Source of the DNA: Clostridia bacterium
GTDB taxonomy: Bacteria; Bacillota; Clostridia; Acetivibrionales; DSM-27016
Direction: 5' to 3'
Length of the DNA: 54,542 bases
NCBI GenBank assembly: GCA_026414765.1
Contig: JAOAIJ010000031.1
Location: 1-54,542, forward strand
Part shown: piece by piece, positions 31,000-38,380 of the stretch
Position numbering within the stretch: the first letter of the stretch is position 1
Layout of the letters: each line of letters starts with the position of its first letter
The notes under the pieces: model-generated
Told to the model about the DNA's origin: nothing
The model's database searches: none
What the model saw: the letters and a program-made list of their open reading frames with translations, nothing else
Position numbers and translations under genes: made by a program

Positions 31000-31302
31000 T
31001 TACCCTTGCTGCTGCATATTCAAAACATTATCTGCTGCTTTCATATCCACCCTTATTTGCTCCTGAGGGTTATATGCATGATAATAACCTTTATCCATCA
31101 TATAGTTTGTGATTCTTTCATGTGTTCCTATTGCCACATCCAACTGTCTGCGTAATACATCTCTTACCTGTGGTGATGCAGTTTCAGAAAGAGCCATGGC
31201 ATAGCTCTTTATCGCTGTTTTTGAAGCAAGCAAAAAATCTGTAGCTATTACCTGTTCAGTCATATTACCCATTCCAGCCATATTCTGTATCATATTTGTC
31301 AT
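31000..31302 (-). CDS. cotF: CotF-family spore coat protein
   Basis: A 100-residue CotF (PF07875) protein of four-helix, ferritin-like type: EQVIATDFLLASKTAIKSYAMALSETASPQVRDVLRRQLDVAIGTHERITNYMMDKGYYHAYNP. It is a component of the spore coat in Bacilli and Clostridia. GAGAGGGTGAATAA precedes the ATG. The next gene upstream on the strand is a second CotF-like gene, 35 bases away, so they form an operon. Confidence 0.9.
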   Translation of the reverse strand: MTNMIQNMAGMGNMTEQVIATDFLLASKTAIKSYAMALSETASPQVRDVLRRQLDVAIGTHERITNYMMDKGYYHAYNPQEQIRVDMKAADNVLNMQQQG

Positions 31303-31337
31303 TTATTCACCCTCTCTCAATTTTTGCTATAAACCCA

Positions 31338-31607
31338 TTATTGTATGTTTGTGCCGGTTCCTGTAGTTGTCCCTGTTGTAGTTCCTGCAGTCCCCATTGC
31401 AGCACCCAGATCCGATTGTTGAATCAAGCCCTGCAATTCTCTTATATGACCCTGTGCAGCAGTAAAATCAGTCTGAAGCAGTGATTTCAACTCCTGATCC
31501 TTTACCAGACCTGCCATCGTTGCTGATTTGGTAGCACACACGTTTTTAAATGTCAGAAGTTCGTGCAGTTCAAAGGTTTCATGTGGTGCAATTCTGTTAT
31601 TTGGCAT
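31338..31607 (-). CDS. CotF-like spore coat protein, second copy
   Basis: An 89-residue protein starting MPNNRIAPHETFELHELLTFKN, then KSATMAGLVKDQELKSLLQTDFTAAQGHIRELQGLIQ, matching the short CotF-related partner found next to cotF in many Clostridia. The C-terminus is low in complexity (Gly/Thr/Ala). The ATG at 31607 with AAGGAGGTGTGCGAAT is chosen; the frame extends to 31655 without a ribosome site. Confidence 0.85.
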   Translation of the reverse strand: MPNNRIAPHETFELHELLTFKNVCATKSATMAGLVKDQELKSLLQTDFTAAQGHIRELQGLIQQSDLGAAMGTAGTTTGTTTGTGTNIQ

Positions 31608-31740
31608 ATTCGCACACCTCCTTAATTTATTTGATTCCCGCATTATTATTCTCAAAAATAATAAAAATACTCACAAAAAACTAATATCGTAAATAAACAA
31701 AAGCACTTTAGTAATTCTCTTCTAAAGGCAGCTAAAATTT

Positions 31741-31773
31741 TTACAGCCTGTAAAATTAACTTTTACAGGCTGT
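31741..31773 (-). terminator. Perfect 13-bp inverted repeat after the glycerol-1-phosphate dehydrogenase gene
   Basis: ACAGCCTGTAAAA/TTTTACAGGCTGT (31743-31773) with a 5-nt loop. On the minus strand the tail is AAAAATTTT, on the plus strand TATTTAT, so either strand may use it. Confidence 0.6.
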
Positions 31774-31781
31774 TATTTATC

Positions 31782-32849
31782 CTAAATATTGAATATCTGA
31801 GCGAGTATGCTATCTTCATACATAACCTTTTTTGCCTTTTCCCTATACTCAGGGATATGTATATAGGTCATTCTGTTCGGTTTTATAGATGGTGCCGTAT
31901 CAATGGCTTTTTCGTAGTCTGCAGCACTTAATCCAAGAGTATTTACAAAGCTGAAAAAGCCTGTATCCGTCAGAAATTTTCTTATTCTTTCATGACGATG
32001 GTTATGGACAATGCTCATTATATAGGTTGCGATACCTACTTGTATCCCGTGCAATTGAGGCTTATCTGTCATTTTATCAAGGGCATGGGATATAAGATGT
32101 TCACTGCCGCTGGCAGGTGAGCTGTTGCCGGCTATCTCCATGGCAATGCCGCTCATGGTAAGCGAATCCACAAGTTCCTTTATAAAAAATTCTTCTTTGA
32201 TATCGCTATAAGGCATCCTTGCAATGCTGTTCACTGATTTTTTGGCTATCATAACAGCAAGGTCATCTACCCTGGTAATACCCTGCTGTTCCTCATACTG
32301 CCAATCATAAACAGCAGTTACTTTGGACACGATATCACCTATACCAGAATAAATGAATTTCTCAGGTGATTTTTTTATTATGCCAGTATCAACAATGATG
32401 CCATAGGGTATCCGTGCATGAACCGATGTCCTGCGTTCATTAATATACAGGGAGCAGCCGGAGCTTGCAAACCCGTCATGGGCCGTAGATGTAGGAATAC
32501 TGATAAAAGGCATATCGTTTAAAAAGGCAATGTATTTTGCTACGTCAAGTACCTTTCCCCCACCTATCCCCACTATAGCTTCCGTTTCAGAGGGAATAGA
32601 GAAGGCTTTTTCCATTATGTACTCCATGGAATTCCGGTCGCAGTCAAAATCTCCCAGCAAGCGTAAATCAGGGCTCTCCTTTAAAGTCTGAAAGATTATC
32701 TCCCCAAATAATTCCCTGATTCCTTCACCTAAAAACAAGGAAATCTTTTTAATTCCGGCCTTGGTAATAAGCCGGCCCATTTCTTTCAGCTTGTCTGTTC
32801 CTACTTCCAGAATTACCGGAATAGATATTTTATGTGTCTGAGCCTTCAT
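31782..32849 (-). CDS. sn-Glycerol-1-phosphate dehydrogenase-like protein (AraM/EgsA family)
   Basis: A 355-residue iron/zinc-dependent dehydrogenase-fold protein. It shows IVGIGGGKVLDVAKYIAF, PTSTAHDGFASSGCSL (metal and phosphate site), GSEHLISHAL and HGIQVGIATYIMS (metal His). The family reduces dihydroxyacetone phosphate to sn-glycerol-1-phosphate; in Bacillus AraM supplies heptaprenylglyceryl phosphate synthesis. The HAD phosphatase gene overlaps its first 20 bases, so the two are translationally coupled. GAGGTGGTTTT precedes the ATG. Confidence 0.85.
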   Translation of the reverse strand: MKAQTHKISIPVILEVGTDKLKEMGRLITKAGIKKISLFLGEGIRELFGEIIFQTLKESPDLRLLGDFDCDRNSMEYIMEKAFSIPSETEAIVGIGGGKVLDVAKYIAFLNDMPFISIPTSTAHDGFASSGCSLYINERRTSVHARIPYGIIVDTGIIKKSPEKFIYSGIGDIVSKVTAVYDWQYEEQQGITRVDDLAVMIAKKSVNSIARMPYSDIKEEFFIKELVDSLTMSGIAMEIAGNSSPASGSEHLISHALDKMTDKPQLHGIQVGIATYIMSIVHNHRHERIRKFLTDTGFFSFVNTLGLSAADYEKAIDTAPSIKPNRMTYIHIPEYREKAKKVMYEDSILAQIFNI

Positions 32850-33498
32850 AAAACCACCTCTTTTCTACGAGATCCTTTTCTATCTGATAAAAGTCGGTAA
32901 AAGGAATAAACGGGATACCTTCTCTTGCAAGAAGCTCACTAAGTTCACCTCTTGCATATACCGTATCCGCAGCTTTTGCCGCACCCAGATCAGGCTCGCT
33001 GTCACCTGCAAAAAAGATATAACCGTAATCTTTACGCAAACCTTCGACAACCTTCCTCTTGTCCAGTCCAAAAACCTCAGAATAGTGATCACTACTTGGG
33101 TCTGGCACTATTTCAATACCACCGTTTTTGTATACTCCGTTCATCGATATGACATGAGCATCTTTTATTTGCAGATGATTCAATAAAATATTTATATAAT
33201 AAGATGTTCCTGCACTGACTATATAAAAGTCCCCGCCAGCGTCCTTTACCTTCCTCATAAACCCCGCAGCGTTATCATCAATCGGTATTTTAAGAATCTC
33301 TTCAAGCAAATCCCTTTCACTTAAGTCTGTGGAACCAAATATTTTGTTTAAAAACTCCACGTTTATTTTCCTTGTCTTTTTCCAGTTGAAGTATAGCTCC
33401 CTTCCCTTATCACCTAAGTATTTCTCAATAACTATATGGTAAAAGTCCTTTGATGTCAGTGTTCCGTCAAAATCAGATACAAATGCGAATCTTTTCAT
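32830..33498 (-). CDS. HAD-superfamily phosphatase (MtnX-like)
   Basis: A 222-residue HAD phosphatase. Motif I is FVSDFDGTLTSKDF (nucleophile Asp, acid Asp), motif II is IVSAGTSYY, and motif IV is FFAGDSEPDLGAAKAAD, with a C1 helical cap (KTRKINVEFLNKIFGST). The family includes MtnX of methionine salvage, but none of those genes is here. Coupling to the glycerol-1-phosphate dehydrogenase-like gene suggests it dephosphorylates that product or a related glycol phosphate. The ATG at 33498 with GGGGGCTGAAA is preferred over an upstream frame extension to 33540. Confidence 0.82.
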   Translation of the reverse strand: MKRFAFVSDFDGTLTSKDFYHIVIEKYLGDKGRELYFNWKKTRKINVEFLNKIFGSTDLSERDLLEEILKIPIDDNAAGFMRKVKDAGGDFYIVSAGTSYYINILLNHLQIKDAHVISMNGVYKNGGIEIVPDPSSDHYSEVFGLDKRKVVEGLRKDYGYIFFAGDSEPDLGAAKAADTVYARGELSELLAREGIPFIPFTDFYQIEKDLVEKRWFYEGSDT

Positions 33499-33736
33499 TT
33501 TCAGCCCCCAATCCATTCCTGTCGAATGATTTCTTCCCATTTTCCCTTTTGTTGAATCATTTTTTTATATTGCTTGCTATTAACCTGTTCCTGCAAGTAA
33601 ATTTAGTAAACCCGGTTTGCTCCTTAGTCAACTTTGTTATCCTTTCCCATTTTACCACTAATTTATACGACAGTCATAGTTCAAAGAGAAACTTTACTCA
33701 CATTAGAAATATAAAAAAGTAGTTTCCATGTAAAAC

Positions 33737-33766
33737 AAAAAATCCGGGCAAATAATTCCCGGATAT
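33737..33766 (-). terminator. Terminator of the NRPS/PKS-etf operon
   Basis: On the minus strand ATCCGGG-AATTATTTG-CCCGGAT followed by TTTTTG, 70 bases after the etfA stop. It separates the cluster from the HAD-dehydrogenase pair. The remainder of the gap 33499-33835 shows nothing recognisable. Confidence 0.88.
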
Positions 33767-33835
33767 CCCATTCAACAGACTTATTCCAGCATGGTTGTGC
33801 TAGCATGACAGACTTTAGCAGATGATTTCACACTA

Positions 33836-35029
33836 TTAACTGACCCTGATCTTTAGTTCCTTTATCAAAGCCTGCAATATTTCTACAGCATCACCCACAA
33901 TACCAAAATCCGCTATTTTAAAGATAGGCGCCTCGGGGTCATTATTTACTGCTATTATCACATCCGAAGTAGACATGCCTGCAAGGTGCTGGATAGCTCC
34001 GGATATTCCAAATGCAAAATAAGCCTTGGGCCCTACGGTTTTGCCTGTCTGGCCTATCTGATGGCTATATTCGATCCACCCTGCATCGACAATAGTGCGT
34101 GTCGCACCTACTGCAGCACCTAAAACCTCTGCAAGTTCTTCAACAAGCCTAAGGTTCTTCCTGTCCCCTATACCTCGTCCTGCAGAAACTATAATATCTG
34201 CATCTGCGAGATTTACCATTTGGTTTGATAGATTTACTATGTCCTCTATCTCGACTTTCAGCTTCTTTGGTATCAGAACATCAGGTTTAATTATTTCTCC
34301 CACCCTTTTGAAGTCGGGTTTGGGCGCTTTCATAACCTTTGGCCTTACGGTTGACATCTGCGGCCTGTGATTTGGACATATTATCGTAGCCATAATATTC
34401 CCACCGAAGGCCGGCCTCGTTTGTAACAGTACTCTTTTTTCCCGGTCAACCTCCAATGACGTGCAGTCCGCAGTAAGGCCTGTATCAAGCCGGGACGCAA
34501 TTCTGGGAGCAATGGAACGTCCATATGTTGTTGCGCCGATAAGTACGATCTCCGGTTTATACCTTTGCACAAGCTGAACAAAAATATCCGTATACGCCTC
34601 ATCATTAAAAAGTCTTAGTTGTGGACTGTCAATCATGTATACTTCATCGGCACCATACGCTATAAGTCCCCTCGCAGTTTCTTCAATGCCATAGCCCATT
34701 AAGACTACAGAGAGCCTAACCTCAAGCTCATTTGCAATCTTCCTGCCTTCTCCCAGAAGCTCTAAAACCACATTGCTCACAGTACCGTACCTTATCTCCC
34801 CGAAAACCCAGACTCCCACATATTCAGATATATCCGCCGGCTTTTCGTTTCCATGATTGTAATAATCTATCGCATCGAACCTGCATGACGTAATACATGC
34901 ACCGCATTGTGTGCAGCCAGTCAGGATTGAAGCTTTTTCCTCTTTAATCCTTATTGCATCGTAAGGACACGTATATGTACAGAGCTTACAGCCTGTACAC
35001 TTGTCTTTATTGATATATAAATTATACAT
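33836..35029 (-). CDS. etfA: Electron-transfer flavoprotein alpha subunit with N-terminal 2[4Fe-4S] ferredoxin domain
   Basis: A 397-residue EtfA. Residues about 1-55 form a ferredoxin domain with two clusters (CTGCKLCTYTCPYDA and CTQCGACITSCRFDA). The N-terminal flavoprotein domain follows, then the FAD domain with SAGRGIGD, ATRTIVDAGW, SHQIGQTGKTVGPKAYFAFGISGAIQHLAGM and NNDPEAPIF. This extended form is typical of anaerobes and serves acyl-CoA or related dehydrogenases, sometimes by electron bifurcation. It starts two bases after the etfB stop and closes the biosynthetic operon. Confidence 0.93.
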   Translation of the reverse strand: MYNLYINKDKCTGCKLCTYTCPYDAIRIKEEKASILTGCTQCGACITSCRFDAIDYYNHGNEKPADISEYVGVWVFGEIRYGTVSNVVLELLGEGRKIANELEVRLSVVLMGYGIEETARGLIAYGADEVYMIDSPQLRLFNDEAYTDIFVQLVQRYKPEIVLIGATTYGRSIAPRIASRLDTGLTADCTSLEVDREKRVLLQTRPAFGGNIMATIICPNHRPQMSTVRPKVMKAPKPDFKRVGEIIKPDVLIPKKLKVEIEDIVNLSNQMVNLADADIIVSAGRGIGDRKNLRLVEELAEVLGAAVGATRTIVDAGWIEYSHQIGQTGKTVGPKAYFAFGISGAIQHLAGMSTSDVIIAVNNDPEAPIFKIADFGIVGDAVEILQALIKELKIRVS

Positions 35030-35031
35030 TT

Positions 35032-35835
35032 TTACCCCCGGTTAGTTACTTTCATAAACTGCATTGACATAAGCCTATCAGCTAATCTCCTTACCTGCTC
35101 TTGGGGTTCTCCTTCAATCATTTCCCCCTGAACCTCATAGTTCGGAATAAAGGTTTTAACTACCTGTGTAGGTGATCCTTTCAAGCCGCATCTTTCCTTA
35201 TCCACATTGATATCATCCGCTGTCCACCTTTTGACCTCTACCGCCTTTGCCCTCAGCACACCTCTGATGGAAGGCATCCTCGGCTCATTGATCCCCTTTA
35301 CTACCGTAATTACAGCAGGCAGAGTCATGCCAATTATCTCAAACCCCTCTTCAAAAAGCCTTTGACATTTTATATAGCCACCCCTGATTTCCTCTATCTT
35401 TTTAACATATGTTGTGTGGGGAATTCCAAGTTTTTCTGCCAAACTGGGTCCTACCTGAGCTGTATCACCATCGCTGGCCTGTTTACCGCATATGACAATA
35501 TCATAATCGGCAATTCTTCTTATAGCCATTGAAAGTACATAGGATGTAGCAAGGGTATCCGATCCGGCAAATGCTCTGTCACTCAGCAGGATAGCTTCAT
35601 CCGCTCCCAGTGCGATAATATCTTTTAGCATCCCTGAAGCAGAAGGAATTCCCATACTTAGTACCGATACCTTTCCTCCAAGCTTCTCCTTTATTCTGAG
35701 TGCCTCTTCAACTGCATATGAGTCAAAAGGATTTATGGTGGACTCAACACCTTCCCGGATGATAGTGTTTGTATCCCTGTTCATCCTGACTTCCGTACTT
35801 ACAGGAACCTGTTTTACACACACTATAATATTCAA
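35032..35835 (-). CDS. etfB: Electron-transfer flavoprotein beta subunit
   Basis: A 267-residue EtfB: MNIIVCVKQVPVSTEVRMN at the N-terminus, then ADYDIVICGKQASDGDTAQVGPSLAEKLGIPHTTYV (AMP or bifurcating-flavin loop) and LPAVITVVKGINEPRMPSIRGVLRAK (recognition loop). The start is a TTG at 35835, with AAGGAGATGAGATT before it; the upstream in-frame ATG lies inside or ahead of this site. It is 39 bases downstream of the acyltransferase gene and 2 bases upstream of etfA. No dehydrogenase partner is in the window. Confidence 0.92.
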   Translation of the reverse strand: MNIIVCVKQVPVSTEVRMNRDTNTIIREGVESTINPFDSYAVEEALRIKEKLGGKVSVLSMGIPSASGMLKDIIALGADEAILLSDRAFAGSDTLATSYVLSMAIRRIADYDIVICGKQASDGDTAQVGPSLAEKLGIPHTTYVKKIEEIRGGYIKCQRLFEEGFEIIGMTLPAVITVVKGINEPRMPSIRGVLRAKAVEVKRWTADDINVDKERCGLKGSPTQVVKTFIPNYEVQGEMIEGEPQEQVRRLADRLMSMQFMKVTNRG

Positions 35836-35874
35836 AATCTCATCTCCTTCGAAAATCACGGTTCTCCTTCATGC

Positions 35875-36828
35875 TCATACAACTACTGCCTCTACCAGCT
35901 TAATAAGATTCTTTTCGTTATTGAATGGAGTAATAATGGAGTAAATATCGGTTAGGCTTTTACTGCCTAGGTTGTACTTTGCAAAGTTCGCAAGAGTACC
36001 CGACGGCCCCATATCAATGTATATACATTCCCCCATTTTTTCAATTTCTTTTACAGCACTAATAAAGTTAATAGGTTTCCGCACCACATCCCAGAAATAT
36101 CCGTAGTCAACAGATTCCTCCCTGCCTCCTGTAAGGCATGAAACAAAATTTACACGGGGGCTGCTCAAGGGTTTGGTTTTAATAAACTCCTTAAAATCAA
36201 ACCCAGCAGGATCAATCATAGACGAGTGAAAGGCATATGATACCGGCAACCTCTGAAATACATATACTTTGGCTTTCAAGTATCTTTCAATTTTTTCCAA
36301 TCCGCTAAGGCTTCCACACACTACAAAATGTGAGTGATAGTTTACAGAAACCAGCTCCGAGTTCTGATACAGTACCGGTTCCTCTTCGAATATTTTGGTA
36401 TCATTGATTATAGCAAGCATACCGCCGTTTTCGCAGTGCTTTTCCATTGCTTCCGCCTGTTTTACAACACACTCCAAGGCGTCCTCACAGCTCATTACAC
36501 CAGAAATTGCTGCCGATACAAATTCACCCAGGCTGGCTCCTAAAACATATTGGGGGTAAATACCTCTCTCCATGACAGCCTTTGCTATCGAGTATTCTAA
36601 AATAAAAATCGCAGGGTGTGTATACCGTAATCGACTAAAAACCTCAATCTTCATTCTTTTTTCGTCATACAACACTTTGATTACGGATTCACCTGTCATG
36701 TCCTGATACATTTCATCCAGCTTCTTCATCCAGCCTCTAAACGCTGAATCCATCAAGAACAACTCCCGGCCCATATTGTAATACTGCGCCCCTTGGCCCG
36801 AAAACATAAAAACTATAGGTTTTTTCAT
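35875..36828 (-). CDS. Discrete acyltransferase (trans-AT) of the PKS
   Basis: A 317-residue FabD-fold acyltransferase. It shows FMFSGQGAQYYNMGREL, the catalytic Ser in LGASLGEFVSAAISG, and the catalytic His in PVSYAFHSSMIDP. The usual His before the active Ser (GHSxG) is Ala here. It is expected to load malonyl onto the AT-less modules of the neighbouring PKS; an acyl-hydrolase (proofreading) role is possible, since trans-AT clusters often have both. GGAGGATGAATAT precedes the ATG; 15 bases separate it from the MATE gene. Confidence 0.88.
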   Translation of the reverse strand: MKKPIVFMFSGQGAQYYNMGRELFLMDSAFRGWMKKLDEMYQDMTGESVIKVLYDEKRMKIEVFSRLRYTHPAIFILEYSIAKAVMERGIYPQYVLGASLGEFVSAAISGVMSCEDALECVVKQAEAMEKHCENGGMLAIINDTKIFEEEPVLYQNSELVSVNYHSHFVVCGSLSGLEKIERYLKAKVYVFQRLPVSYAFHSSMIDPAGFDFKEFIKTKPLSSPRVNFVSCLTGGREESVDYGYFWDVVRKPINFISAVKEIEKMGECIYIDMGPSGTLANFAKYNLGSKSLTDIYSIITPFNNEKNLIKLVEAVVV

Positions 36829-36843
36829 ATATTCATCCTCCGA

Positions 36844-38313
36844 TTATGCCCCTATTCCTATTCCCTTTCCTTTTATATGCAGCTTTTTTATATAGCTTCT
36901 TCCCCAAAGGAGAGCTATGATAAATGAAATCACATTCCCTGTTCCTACCCCTATGAATACTCCATACATTTCCATTTTAGCATAATGTATCAAAAGCAGT
37001 GATAATGGAATTGAGATTATACCCATACGGATAATTACCAGAACCAGATCCGGAATAGGTCTGCCTGTAGCCTGGAATGTAGATGAAACCACCATTGAAA
37101 CCGCTACCCAGATAGTTGTAAATGCCAGCAATCTTACCTGTCTTATACAGCCTTCTACAACCTCAGGCCTGGAAGAAAACAAGCTGTAAATACCAGGAGA
37201 GGTAATGAAGTACAAAAGTGCGACACCCGCACAAATGGCAGCACATAACATCAGATTAACCTTGAATATTTTCTGTGCTCTCTCCAGGTTACCGCGCCCG
37301 AAATTTTGGCCTATCATGGTTATTGTTGTTGCAGCAATGGCTGCTCCAGGAATAATCAATATCTGATCCAGCCTGGTAACCAGTACCCATGAGTTCATTG
37401 CCTCCTGGCTTATGGAGCTCACTATGTTGTTCAAGACAATGGAGGAAATACTGATTGAAAACAGTCCCAGTGAGGCCGGAATACCTATTCGCAAAATCTC
37501 TTTAACCTGTTTTATGCTTGCCTGAAAAACCCTCCATCTGATTGGTATAACTGTCTTTTTCCTTAAAAACAAGTACAGGAAATAAAACTCAGTCAACCCT
37601 ATTGCCAATGTAGTTGCAAGAGCGGATCCCCTTACTCCGAGCCCGAATACAAAAATCAAAACCGGATTAAGTATTATATTGAATGCTGTTGACAGAAATA
37701 TGGATATCCCAAGGTATTTCATAGAACCTTCCCCTTGCAAGATACCGACAAACGCATGTGTTAAAAACAGCAGCACCATACCCGGAAGCAGGAAATTGAA
37801 GTAATCAATACCATATTGTATTGTTTCCGCTGTTAACTGGCTACCAGCAATGAAATGAACCATATCCCCCCCGAAAATCAGGCCGGAAATCAGAGTGAAC
37901 GCTCCTATAATTATGGCCAGAAATAGTCCTGAATCCGCAGCATTATTTATTACCTTGTCATTTTTCTCACCAATGCCCCGGGCTATCAATGAGCTGATAC
38001 CTAGCAGCAAACCGGTTGCTAGATTTATAACACACGAATAAATGGGATATACCAGGCCCGTGCCGCTGATCATAGCGGTTGACTGTCTGTTTATCATTGA
38101 GATAAAAACAGTGTCCACTATTATATAGGCGAAGGCAAGAAACTGGCTGATTATTATTGGAATACTAAGTTTTAAAGTGGTAGATGCTATAGGCCCTTCG
38201 AAAATCCCTGATATGGCCTCCTGCTTTTTTACGGTTTTTTCACTGCCCGGCACCATAGTTTGATTTTCAGTATCTGCAGCAGCATTCATATTAATATCCT
38301 TTTTCTCTTCCAT
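36844..38313 (-). CDS. MATE-family efflux transporter
   Basis: A 489-residue, 12-helix MATE (NorM/DinF-like) antiporter with an N-terminal cytoplasmic tail of about 35 residues. Each half starts with a typical segment (STTLKLSIPIIISQFLAFAYIIVDTVFISMI; ILRIGIPASLGLFSISISSIVLNNIV). It exports drugs by Na+ or H+ exchange. In this operon it is the likely exporter and self-protection gene for the NRPS/PKS product. AAAGGGAGATAAAAA precedes the ATG; the NRPS stop is 67 bases upstream. Confidence 0.9.
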   Translation of the reverse strand: MEEKKDINMNAAADTENQTMVPGSEKTVKKQEAISGIFEGPIASTTLKLSIPIIISQFLAFAYIIVDTVFISMINRQSTAMISGTGLVYPIYSCVINLATGLLLGISSLIARGIGEKNDKVINNAADSGLFLAIIIGAFTLISGLIFGGDMVHFIAGSQLTAETIQYGIDYFNFLLPGMVLLFLTHAFVGILQGEGSMKYLGISIFLSTAFNIILNPVLIFVFGLGVRGSALATTLAIGLTEFYFLYLFLRKKTVIPIRWRVFQASIKQVKEILRIGIPASLGLFSISISSIVLNNIVSSISQEAMNSWVLVTRLDQILIIPGAAIAATTITMIGQNFGRGNLERAQKIFKVNLMLCAAICAGVALLYFITSPGIYSLFSSRPEVVEGCIRQVRLLAFTTIWVAVSMVVSSTFQATGRPIPDLVLVIIRMGIISIPLSLLLIHYAKMEMYGVFIGVGTGNVISFIIALLWGRSYIKKLHIKGKGIGIGA

Positions 38314-38380
38314 TTTTTATCTCCCTTTCAAAATATTTATGTCTCTATAATGCAGCAGAACGTACACGTATTGATTTATA

